Positions 9,045 through 19,400 of a stretch of DNA of 64,000 nucleotides are shown here, in pieces. Within the stretch, counting starts at the first letter, position 1, and each line of letters opens with the position of its first letter. The position numbers and the translations under genes are program-made. Origin of the DNA: an uncultured Anaerolineae bacterium (GTDB lineage Bacteria > Chloroflexota > Anaerolineae > Promineifilales > Promineifilaceae); the NCBI GenBank assembly GCA_905479495.1, contig CAJQMR010000013.1:62001-126000 (forward strand), written 5' to 3'. Below the pieces are notes generated by a model, which was not told where the DNA came from, did not search any database, and worked only from the letters and a program-made list of their open reading frames with translations.

Positions 9045-9353
9045 GATTCGCGCCTGGAATTATTGGCATTCACCTGGGTATGCAGGGACCCATTTGTCTT
9101 GGTGAATTAGCCCACTGGCTAAATTAGCGGAAACCAGTTGGGGTAACAGGGTGGCCAAAAGGTTACGGCCGTTTGAGCAGACTCTGACTTGAGCAACTCA
9201 TTATTCAATTAGGCACTACTCTGTGAAACAAAAATTTAATAATTGCCTCAATTATGCACAGTACTATGACGAAATCCTAGTTCACATAATGAGAAGTTGG
9301 TACTAGGTCTCTCCAGGGGTAATAGGTAATGGGTACTAAAAATGAGGCTAAAT
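9045..9353. other. Intergenic region, no recognised feature
   Basis: About 310 nt between the divergently spaced NTPase operon and the 3' end of the glycosyltransferase gene. It holds one ACGGCCGT copy near 9166 and must contain the promoter of the NTPase operon, but I see no clear -35/-10 pair, gene or stable hairpin. Confidence 0.6.
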
Positions 9354-10496
9354 TTAAGTTCGCAACAATTGCGCATAAATTTTTAACAATTGGCGCGCTG
9401 ATTCCTGCCAGGAAAAAATTTTGGCCTGATTCAGTCCAGCACGTACCAATACCTTACGTTGTGAAGGATCAGATAGTAATGCCAGCATGGCATTTGTCCA
9501 GGCAGATTGATCATCGGGAGGGAGTTGTTGAGCTGCATTTCCGGCCACTTCTGGCAGGGAGGAACTGTTAGAGGTGAGTACGGCCGTGCCACACCCCATC
9601 GCCTCTAACAAAGGTAGACCAAAGCCTTCGTACAAACTAGGAAACACAAACAGCGAGGCATCACTGTACAAAGTGGGCAAATCAGCATCGTCCACAAAGC
9701 CAATGAAATGGACGCGGTCCGCCAGCCCTTGACGCACGACTTCAGCCATCATATCGTCATACAGCCAGCCCTTGCCGCCGGAGATGACCAAATGGTGCGG
9801 CACTTTATTTGCCAGGGGGGCAAAAGCACGAATGAGCATCTGGTAATTTTTGCGGGGCTGCAAGGTACCCACGCTTAACAAATAAGGCCACTCCGCCAGA
9901 TGATATTTTTGGCGAACGGCCGTCATCTTCAGCATATCAGTCACCGGCTGGAACCGCTCATGCACACCACTGTACAGCACCGTCACTTTTTCTGGCGGCA
10001 CCTGCCAGATGGTGAGCAAATCGTTGCGCGTCGCTTCTGAATCAGCCAGGATGTGGCTGGCCCGGCCAATGGACCAGGGCACCACCTGGTTGAGGTAGCT
10101 TACCAGCCGGTCGGGGAACACATGGGGATAATGAATGAAGGAAAGATCGTGGACGGTGAGGAGGGTGGGGATACGGCCGTTCACCGGCGGCAACACAAAA
10201 TCAGGCGAATGAAACAAATCTAGCTTGCCCGTCACCCACTGCACCGGCAGCGGCAGCCGCATACGGTACCAGAGCCGGTACAGCCAACGCTCATCCAATG
10301 GCGCAGGATGATAAGTCACGTTTTCAGATTGCGGCAGTGGGGCAGGAACCGGCAAGATGGCTGGCGGTTTTGCCGAAAAAAATTGGTAGCGATTTGTCTC
10401 ATCAACCGCTACCAACGCATTCACTAATTCACGCGTGTAGCGGCCAATGCCCCCACCTTGCGTTAACGCCGCCGTCACATCAATGCCAATTTTCAT
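9354..10496 (-). CDS. Glycosyltransferase family 4 protein
   Basis: 380-residue GT-B fold glycosyltransferase that should move a sugar from a nucleotide-sugar to a lipid- or glycan-linked acceptor at the inner membrane. The N-terminal GGGIGRYTRELVNAL loop and the C-terminal donor-site E-x7-E motif in SLYEGFGLPLLEAM are clear, with LSVGTLQPRKNYQML at the start of the second Rossmann domain. It heads toward GtrA, O-antigen ligase and UXS genes on the same strand, so a role in surface polysaccharide or glycolipid synthesis is likely. Sugar and acceptor are not predictable. Confidence 0.88.
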   Translation of the reverse strand: MKIGIDVTAALTQGGGIGRYTRELVNALVAVDETNRYQFFSAKPPAILPVPAPLPQSENVTYHPAPLDERWLYRLWYRMRLPLPVQWVTGKLDLFHSPDFVLPPVNGRIPTLLTVHDLSFIHYPHVFPDRLVSYLNQVVPWSIGRASHILADSEATRNDLLTIWQVPPEKVTVLYSGVHERFQPVTDMLKMTAVRQKYHLAEWPYLLSVGTLQPRKNYQMLIRAFAPLANKVPHHLVISGGKGWLYDDMMAEVVRQGLADRVHFIGFVDDADLPTLYSDASLFVFPSLYEGFGLPLLEAMGCGTAVLTSNSSSLPEVAGNAAQQLPPDDQSAWTNAMLALLSDPSQRKVLVRAGLNQAKIFSWQESARQLLKIYAQLLRT

Positions 10497-10557
10497 ACTT
10501 GAGCGCCAGTGAGCGTGTTTTGTGCGTCATAAACCACGATTCACGCATCACAAACCA

Positions 10558-11112
10558 CTACTCTACATCGTTGTAGGTCCAGTAGCGGTTCACAAAAAAG
10601 TTCCAGAACATGACCACAATCACAGCCACAACCAACGCCAGATTATCACCAATACGAACGCTGTACGGTTCCAGCGCCGATACATTGGCCACCAGATTGG
10701 TAAAGGGGGTATGGGTGTAGGTAATAATCGGCACCCGAATAATAATCCCGGCTAAACTGACCACAGTAAACTGGGCCAACTGCCGTCGAATTGAACGAGA
10801 GCGGGAGTCAGGATAGGTCCAGTAGCGATTCCACAGGAAGTTACTGACGATGGCAGCAATGAACGAAAGTGTCGAGGCAAATGTACGCGCCAAAGAGATT
10901 GTCTGCTCGTTATCCAGCCCCAGACCAATAAAAAAATTGTTGAGGGCCGTTCCGTTTTCAAGCAATATTTCAAACGGCCGTAAACTCAAATTAAAAATGC
11001 CAAAATCAACAATAAACCCAATGGCCCCAACCACAGCAAACTTAAAGAAACGTTCTGCTTCCTTCTCATTCACCCCAAATCGGCCAGCCATACTGGCAAC
11101 AATAGAAACCAT
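10558..11112 (-). CDS. GtrA-like family membrane protein
   Basis: 184 residues with four hydrophobic helices, the arrangement of the GtrA family (first helix FFKFAVVGAIGFIVDFGIF, last MFWNFFVNRYWTY). GtrA proteins take part in transfer of undecaprenyl-linked sugars across the membrane in cell-surface glycosylation. An internal duplication is visible: FLWNRYWTYPDS and FFVNRYWTYNDV. It lies between the glycosyltransferase and the O-antigen ligase genes on the same strand. Confidence 0.85.
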   Translation of the reverse strand: MVSIVASMAGRFGVNEKEAERFFKFAVVGAIGFIVDFGIFNLSLRPFEILLENGTALNNFFIGLGLDNEQTISLARTFASTLSFIAAIVSNFLWNRYWTYPDSRSRSIRRQLAQFTVVSLAGIIIRVPIITYTHTPFTNLVANVSALEPYSVRIGDNLALVVAVIVVMFWNFFVNRYWTYNDVE

Positions 11113-11135
11113 ACTAAATCCTCTTATACATTTTT

Positions 11136-11210
11136 ACCGCTGAGGCGCGGAGAACGCAGAGATTTTTCTCTATGATTTGCAAAACTCCGCGCCATTTGCG
11201 TCTCTGCGGT
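11136..11210. repeat. Palindromic element of the CGCAGAGACGC type
   Basis: ACCGCTGAGGCGCGGAG at 11136 pairs imperfectly with ACTCCGCGCC...CTCTGCGGT ending at 11210. It fills the gap between the gtrA-like start and the ligase stop. A related word set occurs at 26096-26135. Confidence 0.6.
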
Positions 11211-11214
11211 CAAT

Positions 11215-12717
11215 TTATTCAATCTGTGAAATCTGCAAATAGCGTTCATCTAGCAGTTGGAGCAGGCCAAACAGCGCACCTAGCTGAATGTAAATGTTGT
11301 TGACGTACAGCTTATCAACCAAATGATGGGTTGCTAAGGCGACCCAAACGCCTAACAGACCCAACGCGACACCACGCCGCCAACCATCTGTTTGACCAAC
11401 AACGCGAATGGTTTGCCAGAAAACGGCCGTCCACAGCAGCAAATACACCAGCAAACCAATAATACCCGTCTCGGCCAATAAATTTAAATAGTAATTATGG
11501 GCGTGTCCTAACGGGTACGGCCAGTTGATGAGTGCATAATCGGCATAGGCCGGTTCGTAATTGCCAAAGCCCACTCCCAACCAGGGATGATCTTCTGCCA
11601 TTGCCAGGGCAGCTTGCCAATGGGCCAGCCGCTCCAGCACCGCATAATTTTCATCGGTAATATCCTCGCCGCGCACATCGCCAAAACGCAAATCCTCGCT
11701 AAAGCTAGTGATGCGCTCCGTGACGGAAGCGGGCACCAACCCCACCTGGATACCACCCAGCAGCAAGCCTGCGCCCAAAATCAGCAGCAAAACACCTTGC
11801 CACCATTTTCTGGGCCAGAACAGCAGCACAACGGCCGTTCCCACCCCAAAACTCAACCACGCTCCTCGACTCCAAGAGGCAACAACACCCAACAGGGAAA
11901 CGGCCGTTACCAAACCCACACCGATGGCAAGCAGCCAAATTGGAGACTGGAGATTGGAGATTGGAGATTTAAGCGTAATCTCTAATCTCCAATCTCTAAT
12001 CTCCACCCAGATGGCGGGCAGATAGCTCAGAAAAATACCTAAAGCCAGTACGGCCGTTAAGTTCAAAAAGCCGCCAAACGGATTCGGCTGGTTAAACGTG
12101 CCGTATGCTCGATAAAAACGCCCCAGCACCAGAAAATGCTCCGGACCATTAGGTTTGAGAGCAAACTGGTAAATGCCCAAAACCGCCTGGCTTAAGCCCG
12201 CCAAAAATAAGGCGGCAAGCAGCCAAACAATGGCTGAACCGCGCGGGTTACGCCGTTCTTGCCAAATTGTTACCCGATCCACCACCATTAACATGATGGC
12301 CAACATCTCCACCCACTTGAGCAGTTCTTTGAAGCCAAAGCTGTAAGACGGAGCGTTGACAACGGAAACAGCCGCAACACCCATAAACAGCGCCAAAGGC
12401 ACCGCCAAAAAGGTACGCCGCACAAACAGGCGGCGCTGCCGCAGCCCGTGGGCCAGCCAGGCCAGCAAACTTAGCAACAAATAGAACTGACCACTGTCTA
12501 GCAAACCAGCTTCAGTTGCCCCCAGTGGCCCCGTTAGCAAAGCGGCAAACAGCCCAAACAGCGGCTCGATAACGGTGAGGATGAGGACGCCCGTTCGCAA
12601 TAACAATCCCCCTGCCTCGGCTGGAGAAAGCTGGGTCAACAGGCCGCCAACTAACACAGCCAGCAAAACAAACCAGATGGGTTGCCACTGCCTGCCGTTT
12701 GTCAGCCTGTTTAACAT
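11215..12717 (-). CDS. O-antigen ligase family / Wzy-like membrane protein
   Basis: 500 residues with about 11-12 membrane helices. The family signature is present: ASWSRGAW in one periplasmic part and HPWLGVGFGNYEPAY followed by GHAHNYYLNLLAETGIIGLL in the large loop. Such proteins ligate or polymerise lipid-linked glycans outside the membrane. The ATG at 12717 is preferred although its ribosome site is weak; the longer TTG frame to 12783 runs into a perfect palindrome and has no Shine-Dalgarno. Unusually, residues encoded by 11941-12005 derive from an inserted palindromic repeat, read in frame as WVEIRDWRLEI... through ...SNLQSPIW between two helices. Confidence 0.85.
   Translation of the reverse strand: MLNRLTNGRQWQPIWFVLLAVLVGGLLTQLSPAEAGGLLLRTGVLILTVIEPLFGLFAALLTGPLGATEAGLLDSGQFYLLLSLLAWLAHGLRQRRLFVRRTFLAVPLALFMGVAAVSVVNAPSYSFGFKELLKWVEMLAIMLMVVDRVTIWQERRNPRGSAIVWLLAALFLAGLSQAVLGIYQFALKPNGPEHFLVLGRFYRAYGTFNQPNPFGGFLNLTAVLALGIFLSYLPAIWVEIRDWRLEITLKSPISNLQSPIWLLAIGVGLVTAVSLLGVVASWSRGAWLSFGVGTAVVLLFWPRKWWQGVLLLILGAGLLLGGIQVGLVPASVTERITSFSEDLRFGDVRGEDITDENYAVLERLAHWQAALAMAEDHPWLGVGFGNYEPAYADYALINWPYPLGHAHNYYLNLLAETGIIGLLVYLLLWTAVFWQTIRVVGQTDGWRRGVALGLLGVWVALATHHLVDKLYVNNIYIQLGALFGLLQLLDERYLQISQIE
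11941..12005. repeat. Palindromic element inserted in frame in a coding gene
   Basis: Two 29-nt arms (11941-11969 and 11977-12005) made of the word GGAGATT / AATCTCC pair almost completely around a 7-nt loop. The same word family fills the fni/polyprenyl-synthase gap at 15215-15265. Here it lies inside the O-antigen ligase gene without breaking the frame. Confidence 0.85.
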
Positions 12718-12762
12718 GGTGGGGGAATACGGCCGTATTCGCTGCAAAATCACCTCATCAAC

Positions 12763-12818
12763 GACCTGACAGGTTTTCTCCAATTTCAGCCTAAAACTGA
12801 TTGGAAACCTGTCAGGTC
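12763..12818. repeat. Perfect 14-bp inverted repeat
   Basis: GACCTGACAGGTTT (12763-12776) and AAACCTGTCAGGTC (12805-12818) are exact inverted copies with a 28-nt loop that itself contains CCAAT/ATTGG. It lies between the ligase start and the UXS stop and may terminate or stabilise the UXS transcript; there is no T-run. Confidence 0.75.
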
Positions 12819-12825
12819 TGGCATC

Positions 12826-13767
12826 CTAAACTTTGTCGCGGAAGAAATCCAACGTCTGCGCCAGGCCATCGGCTAGCATCACCTTGGGTTCCCAATCCAG
12901 CACCTGCTTTGCCTTGGTAATATCGGGGCGGCGCTGCTTGGGGTCATCCGTAAAACGGTCATCCTTAGGCTGCACAAACACCACCTCAGACTCGCTGCGC
13001 GCAATCTCCACCACTGCGTGGGCAAACTCCAGAATCGTCATCTCATTGGGATTGCCAATGTTCACTGGCAGCTTCTCATCAGAAAGCAGCAGGCGGTAAA
13101 TACCCTCGACCAAATCGCTGTAATATTGGAAAGCGCGCGTCTGGCTGCCATCACCGTAGACGGTAATTGGCTCATTGGTCAACGCCTGATGAATAAAGTT
13201 CGGCACCACACGGCCGTCATTTAGCCGCATCCGGGGACCGTACGTATTAAAAATACGCACAATGCGCGTTTCCAAGCCATGATACCGCTGGTAGGCCAGC
13301 GTCATCGCTTCGGCAAATCGTTTGGCTTCATCATACACACCGCGCGGGCCAATGGGGTTCACGTTGCCCCAATACGTTTCTGGCTGCGGATTAACTTGCG
13401 GATCGCCATATACCTCCGAGGTGGAAGCCAGCAGGTAGCGAGCACCTTTGGCTTTGGCCAAACCGAGCGTGTTGTGTGTTCCCAAAGAACCCACTTTAAG
13501 CGTGGGAATAGGATGCTCTAAATAATCATTGGGGCTGGCTGGCGAAGCAAAGTGTAGAACGGCATCAATTTCGCCAGCAACGTAAATGTAGTTGCTCACA
13601 TCGTGCTTAATAAAGTGGAATCGTTCGTGCTCCATCAAGTGGGCGATATTGTCCATATTGCCGGTGATTAGGTTGTCCATACCCACAACAGAATGGCCTT
13701 CGGCTACAAAACGGTCAGAAAGATGAGAACCAAGAAAGCCAGCTGCTCCGGTAATTAATACGCGCAT
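12826..13767 (-). CDS. UDP-glucuronate decarboxylase (UDP-xylose synthase)
   Basis: 313-residue extended short-chain dehydrogenase. The NAD site is GAAGFLGSH (7-15); the catalytic triad appears as STSEVYGDP (Thr/Ser) and the YDEAKR Tyr-x3-Lys. The segments [15 protein letters not shown] and [18 protein letters not shown] are typical of UDP-glucuronic acid decarboxylase, which makes UDP-xylose, rather than of dTDP-glucose dehydratase. Starts at ATG 13767 with AAGGAG six bases upstream. First gene of the minus-strand polysaccharide cluster running to 9354, so it probably supplies a pentose donor for that pathway. Confidence 0.87.
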   Translation of the reverse strand: MRVLITGAAGFLGSHLSDRFVAEGHSVVGMDNLITGNMDNIAHLMEHERFHFIKHDVSNYIYVAGEIDAVLHFASPASPNDYLEHPIPTLKVGSLGTHNTLGLAKAKGARYLLASTSEVYGDPQVNPQPETYWGNVNPIGPRGVYDEAKRFAEAMTLAYQRYHGLETRIVRIFNTYGPRMRLNDGRVVPNFIHQALTNEPITVYGDGSQTRAFQYYSDLVEGIYRLLLSDEKLPVNIGNPNEMTILEFAHAVVEIARSESEVVFVQPKDDRFTDDPKQRRPDITKAKQVLDWEPKVMLADGLAQTLDFFRDKV

Positions 13768-14138
13768 TGTGTCTCCTTTTGTGCCCAGTCACTGTATCAT
13801 GAGCGTAGCAAATGGGCTTGCTTACCAGCCGCTAAGACGCTTGGTCAACCATGAGATTGGGGAATTACGGCCGTTTGTTAACCGGGGCTGCGTCTAAAGA
13901 CTGGCATTTAAATGTGATGTTGTTCAGGTGGTGGCTATTGTATCTTAGCCAGGATGGTCAGACGAATGATACGGCCGTACAAACCACAGTCGCCTTGCAT
14001 ACGATCAAAGTACGCACAAAACCAGCTTATTATGCCCCCGTACACTTACACACCATCTGAACAGCTGTGATTTTATCCTCGCAAAACGGTTCTCGTCACG
14101 GTATACTCGTTCGCATAATTGCAACCTTGGAGAGGTAT
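13768..14138. other. Divergent intergenic region, promoters not resolved
   Basis: 371 nt between UXS (minus) and fni (plus). It carries two ACGGCCGT copies (about 13868 and 13971) and a TATACT at 14102-14107 that could be a -10 element for fni, but no matching -35 is visible. No gene or strong hairpin seen. Confidence 0.5.
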
Positions 14139-15212
14139 ATGCCCAAAAGCAAAACGGCCGTTGCCGCCCAGACGCAGACCACTATCCACGAGCGGCGCAA
14201 GGCTGACCATATTCGCATCAATTTAGAAGAAGATGTGACCTTCAACAAACTCACCACCGGCCTGGAAAATTACTTCTTTATGCACCAGGCGCTGCCCGAA
14301 ATTGATCTGGCAGCCGTAGACACCCAAACCACCTTTTTCGGCAAGCAGCTCAGCACCCCGCTGCTCATTTCTTCCATGACTGGCGGCACAGCTGAAGCAG
14401 GCGAAATCAATCGCATTCTGGCCGAAGCAGCACAAACTGTGGGCATGGCGATGGGCTTGGGGTCACAACGGGCCGCCATCGAAGATCAAAGCTTGGCCCA
14501 CACTTACCACGTTCGCCAGGTAGCTCCTGATATTTTGCTATTTGCCAACATCGGGGCGGTGCAGCTCAACTACAGCTATGGCCTGGCCCATTGCCTGCGC
14601 GCTGTAGAAATGTGCGAAGCCGATGCGCTCATCCTGCACTTCAACGCACTGCAAGAAGCTGTCCAGCCGGAAGGAGATGGCAATTTTGGCAACCTGCTCA
14701 GCAAAGTAGAAAAAATCTGCCGCGAGCTGCCGGTACCTGTTATTGCTAAAGAAGTTGGCTGGGGCTTTGCTGAAGAAACGGCCCGACAGTTGGCCAATGC
14801 CGGTGTTGCCGCGATTGACGTCGCTGGTGCCGGTGGCACATCCTGGAGCCAGGTCGAGATGTATCGGGCCCCCACAACGCGCCATGCCCGTGTGGCAGCG
14901 GCCTTTATTGATTGGGGTATTCCAACGGCCGTTTCCATTCAATATTGTCGCCGGGCAGCCCAAAATCTACCCATCATCGCCAGCGGTGGCATCCGTAACG
15001 GCATCGACGTGGCCAAATGTGTTGCCCTCGGTGCCAATCTGGTGGGCTTTGCCGGTGACTTTCTGCGTGCCGCTGACCAAAACGGAGTGGCAGGCGTCAT
15101 TGAAATGGCCGAAACGCTTACCGATGAACTGCGCGTCGCTATGTTTTGTGCCGGTGCAGAACACATTGACGCGTTGTCCCAAACTCCTTTACACACCCAA
15201 TATCTTAAATAA
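14139..15212 (+). CDS. fni: Type 2 isopentenyl-diphosphate delta-isomerase
   Basis: 357-residue FMN- and NADPH-dependent isomerase interconverting isopentenyl and dimethylallyl diphosphate. Family motifs: [14 protein letters not shown] near the N-terminus, [15 protein letters not shown] (FMN site), [12 protein letters not shown], and [15 protein letters not shown]. Start is ATG 14139, with GGAGAGG just upstream; the frame is open back to 14067 but lacks a ribosome site there. Length is normal (about 350). The polyprenyl synthase gene follows 58 nt downstream, so the two form an isoprenoid operon. Confidence 0.93.
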   Translation: MPKSKTAVAAQTQTTIHERRKADHIRINLEEDVTFNKLTTGLENYFFMHQALPEIDLAAVDTQTTFFGKQLSTPLLISSMTGGTAEAGEINRILAEAAQTVGMAMGLGSQRAAIEDQSLAHTYHVRQVAPDILLFANIGAVQLNYSYGLAHCLRAVEMCEADALILHFNALQEAVQPEGDGNFGNLLSKVEKICRELPVPVIAKEVGWGFAEETARQLANAGVAAIDVAGAGGTSWSQVEMYRAPTTRHARVAAAFIDWGIPTAVSIQYCRRAAQNLPIIASGGIRNGIDVAKCVALGANLVGFAGDFLRAADQNGVAGVIEMAETLTDELRVAMFCAGAEHIDALSQTPLHTQYLK

Positions 15213-15214
15213 CA

Positions 15215-15265
15215 AGAGATTGAAGACGGAGACCAAAAATCTCCACTCTCCAATCTCCAATCTCT
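15215..15265. repeat. GGAGATT-type palindromic element before a start codon
   Basis: AGAGATTGAAGACGGAGA (15215-15232) faces TCTCC...CAATCTCCAATCTCT ending 15265. It occupies nearly all of the fni-to-synthase gap and ends six bases before the next start codon, where a ribosome site would normally be. Confidence 0.75.
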
Positions 15266-15270
15266 AACTT

Positions 15271-16293
15271 ATGAACGAATTTAAACAACTTTCTCAAGAA
15301 ATGCGTCAGGCGGTTAACGATGAAATGAAAGCGGTGCTCAAGGCCACAAATAAACCGCCCGATCATTTTTACGGCATGATGCATTACCATATGGGCTGGC
15401 GCGATGAATACCTTCAGCCCGCTGACGTTCATGCAGGGAAACAAATCCGGCCGGTCATCTGCCTGCTAGCTTGCCAGGCAGCCGGTGGCAATTGGCGGCA
15501 AGCGGTCCCCGCCGCCGCAGCGATTGAGCTATTGCACAACTTCTCGCTTATCCATGACGATATTGAAGACGCCAGCCCCACCCGGCGTGGCCGAAAAACG
15601 TTGTGGACCATTTGGGGCACGGAACAGGCCATCAATGCCGGAGACGCCATGTTTGCTTTGGCCCATCTCGCTTTGAACCGGCTGGTTGATCGGGACGTGG
15701 CGGCAGAAACGGCCGTTCATGCGCTACGCCGCTTCGATGAAACCTGTGTCCGTCTTACTCAGGGCCAACATGCCGATATGGATTTTGAAAGGCGAGACGA
15801 AGTCACGGTTGATGAATATTTGGCGATGATTACGGGGAAAACGGCCGTGCTGCTCTCCCTTTGCACCGAATTGGGTGCCCTCATTGCCGGTTCCGACGAT
15901 CAAACCGTACACAACTACGCTCAATTTGGCCTAAATTTGGGCCTCGCCTTCCAAGTCATCGACGATATTCTAGGCATTTGGGGCGATGAAGCCATCATTG
16001 GCAAATCCGCCTCCACAGACATCCTCACCAAAAAGAAAACCTTGCCCGTCCTTTACGGCCTTAGCCAAAATGGGGCGCTGCGACAGCTCTACGAACAAGA
16101 ACCCACTGACGAAGCATTCGTTCAGAATGCCATCAACGTACTTAATAAAACCGGGGCCCGCGAATACGCTACCGAGCGAGCCACCTACTATTCTGAAAAT
16201 GCGCTGCAACATCTGGAAGAAGCACAACCAACGGGTCCTGCCTTTGCCGCCCTTAATCAATTGTCGGCCATGCTGCTCCAGCGGGATTTTTAG
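15271..16293 (+). CDS. Polyprenyl (farnesyl/geranylgeranyl) diphosphate synthase
   Basis: 340-residue trans-prenyltransferase condensing isopentenyl diphosphate onto allylic diphosphates. The first Asp-rich motif is LIHDDIEDASPTRRG and the second FQVIDDILGIWGDE; KTLPVLYGL follows. Chain length cannot be fixed from sequence: residues before the first motif are bulky/small mixed (ELLHNFSL). Downstream of fni on the same strand. No Shine-Dalgarno is seen at ATG 15271 because a palindromic element abuts the start, so translation may be coupled or leader-dependent. Confidence 0.9.
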   Translation: MNEFKQLSQEMRQAVNDEMKAVLKATNKPPDHFYGMMHYHMGWRDEYLQPADVHAGKQIRPVICLLACQAAGGNWRQAVPAAAAIELLHNFSLIHDDIEDASPTRRGRKTLWTIWGTEQAINAGDAMFALAHLALNRLVDRDVAAETAVHALRRFDETCVRLTQGQHADMDFERRDEVTVDEYLAMITGKTAVLLSLCTELGALIAGSDDQTVHNYAQFGLNLGLAFQVIDDILGIWGDEAIIGKSASTDILTKKKTLPVLYGLSQNGALRQLYEQEPTDEAFVQNAINVLNKTGAREYATERATYYSENALQHLEEAQPTGPAFAALNQLSAMLLQRDF

Positions 16294-16365
16294 CGATTAG
16301 CACCTGACCCTTGAGAAAACATCCCCCAAGGCGTCTTGGTAACTCACCATCCAGACCTGTTAAAC

Positions 16366-16399
16366 AAAAAACGGCGACCCATTTCTGAGTCGCCGTTTT
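16366..16399. terminator. Bidirectional terminator between prenyl synthase and rpoC
   Basis: AAAAACGGCGAC (16367-16378) and GTCGCCGTTTT (16389-16399) pair around a 10-nt loop, with A-run on one side and T-run on the other, so it can end both convergent transcripts. Confidence 0.85.
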
Positions 16400-16431
16400 G
16401 ATTTTATCTACGAAACGAGAGGCTAGCTAGC

Positions 16432-19400
16432 TCACGCTTCTTCCTCTGCTTCAGGGGCATCCAGTTGCTCTTTGGAAGCTTCAGCAGCAGCGGCAGCGGC
16501 AATCGCTTCTAATACAGCATCCTCCGTATTATCATCAATCAACGCGCCAGACAAATCCATTGATTCTTCCAAAAGCTCTTCATCTTCAACCAAAGAGGCT
16601 TCCAGCTCTTCCTGCTTCTTAGTATACACATCAAAGCCAGTACCGGCAGGAATCAGCTTACCAATAATCACATTTTCCTTCAGGCCAACCAAATCGTCTT
16701 CACGACCAGCAATTGCAGCACTGGCCAACACTTTGATCGTATGCTGGAAGGAACTTGCAGACAAGAAACTATCGGTGTTCAAAGCACCCTTGGTGATACC
16801 CAGCAAAACAGGTTCTGCCTGTGCGGGCTGGCCACCTTCTTCCATGATCTCTTCGTTATTTGCCTGGAAGAGCGACGTTTCAATCAACTCACCGGGCAAC
16901 ATCTCAGTATCCCCAGAAGAGGTAACCGTCACCTTACTCAGCATCTTGCGAATGATCACTTCAAAGTGCTTGTCGTGAATGTTCTGACCTTGCGGACGAT
17001 ATACTTGCTGCATTTCACGTAGCAAATATTGGGTCACAGCATCGCGGCCTAGAATTTCCAGAATGCGGTGCGGGTTCTTAGACCCTTCGGTAAGCTGCTC
17101 ACCGGCAGACACTTCCTGACCATCCGAGATGAGTAAGCGCATACCAGCAGGAATTTCGCAATCCCGCTCGTCTTTGCTTTCCCAGGTCACCGTTAAGGTA
17201 TCGCCATCACGAGAAACCCGACCACCATGACGTGCCACAACAACTTCGTCGTCATTTTCGGCCAACACGCCACCAGATTCAATGGTGTCATTATTACCAA
17301 CTTTTACGTCCCAACCGTCGGAGATTTCGTAAATATCATCAACCAGGCGAACATCGGTAACAAAAACGTGGCGGACGCCATCAACGACGCGAGTCTCAGC
17401 CAAACCACCAATTTCTGTAATGACTGCTTCACCCTTGGGCCGCTGCCGTGCTTCAAACAACTCTTCAACACGGGGCAAACCCTGAGTAATGTCACCACCC
17501 GCCGAAGCGGTACCACCAGTGTGGAAGGTTCGCAGGGTCAGCTGGGTACCCGGTTCACCAATGGATTGAGCGGCAACAATACCAACGGCCGTTCCTTGCT
17601 CCACCGGCTTGCCACGCGCCAAATCAATACCATAACATTTCGCGCAAATACCGCGACGCATCTCACAAGTCATTGGCGAATGAACATATACTTCAGTAGC
17701 ACCCATTTCATCCACACGATCGGCAATCACATCCGTGTAATACTCGCCCGTTTGAATGATAATTTCGCCCGTCTCAGGATCAGTCATTGGCGCAGCAGCC
17801 ACACGGCCTAAAATACGTTCTGCCAATGTCTGCTTCCCAAAGTTATCCACACGACGAACCCAAATACCCTTGGTCGTACCACAATCGTCATCCATCACGA
17901 TCATTTCCTGGGCAATATCTACCAAACGACGGGTCAGGTACCCGGCATCGGCCGTACGGAGCGCCGTATCGGCCAGACCCTTCCGGGCACCATGTGTGGA
18001 AATGAAATATTCCAGCGTATCCAACCCCTGACGGAAGTTAGACTGAATCGGTACCGGAATAATCTTACCTTGCGGATCAGCCATCAACCCACGCATACCA
18101 GCCAGCTGGGTAATGGGGCCAAAGCCACCCTTACCTGCTCCAGAAAGCGCCATGACGGCGATGGGGCTAGCCGGGTCCATGGCATCACGCACGGCTTTTT
18201 CCACCTTGTCTTTGGCATCATTCCATTGCTCAATGGTGCGCTGATACTGCTCCTCTTCCGTGAGTAAACCACGGCGATACTGGCGATCAATCTCATTGAC
18301 ACGCTGCAAAGCATCATCCAGAATACCCTGACGCTCCTCAGGAATTGTCAGGTCAGCCACCGCAATGGTTGTTCCCGAAATCGTCGCGTATTTAAAGCCA
18401 ATATTTTTAATAGCGTCCACAAGTTTGATGGTGTCATCATCACCCAACAAGCGATAGACGCGGTTAATGAGCGCATTCACCCCACCTTTGTCTAACACGC
18501 GGTTAACAAAGTTGAACTCTTTCGGGAGCGCCATGTTGAAAAGCACACGCCCTGGTGACGTTTCAATAACGCGCAGACGCGGCTTTCCGTCAGCATAGCG
18601 CGTGTGATCTTCTTTAAAGTAAGTTTCAATCTCTAGCTGGATCTTGGCATGAATATCTACGTAGCCTAGCTCGTAAGCAGTCTCCACATCTTCCATGCTG
18701 CCAAATTTGCTACCTTCACCTAAACGGCCCTCTACCACCAATGTCAGATAATAAACACCCAAAACCATATCTTTAGACGGCCCCACAATGGGCTGGCCAT
18801 CTGATGGCTTCAGCAAGTTGCGGGTGGCCATCATCAAACCCTTGGCTTCGTCAACGGCTCTTTGCGACAGTGGAACATGAACAGCCATCTGGTCACCGTC
18901 AAAGTCAGCATTGAAGGCGGCACAAACCAGCGGGTGCAATTGAATAGCTTTCCCCTCTACCAACATCGGCATAAAGGCTTGAATACCCAGGCGATGCAAA
19001 GTTGGGGCACGGTTTAGCAGAATCGGCCGTCCTTGAATGACCTCCTCCAACACCTCCCACACTTCGGGCGGCTGGCGCTCAATAAAGCGGCGAGCACCTT
19101 TGACGTTGCTGGCATGTCCATATTCCACCAGCTTGCTAATAACAAACGGCCGGAACAGCTCTAAAGCCATCGTCTTGGGCAAACCACATTGGCCCAGTTT
19201 CAACGTTGGGCCAACCACAATGACAGAACGGCCAGAGTAGTCAACACGCTTACCCAGCAAGTTACGGCGGAACCGCCCCTTCTTACCTTTAAGCATGTCA
19301 GACAGGGATTTCAGTTCGCGTCGGCCACGGCGGCTGAGCGCCTTGCCCCGCTGGCTGTTGTCGATCAGGCTGTCAACCGCTTCCTGGAGCATACGCTTTT

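Noticed and set aside
14067..14138. N-terminal extension of fni
   Set aside because: The internal ATG at 14139 has GGAGAGG at the right distance and matches family length; the upstream start has none.
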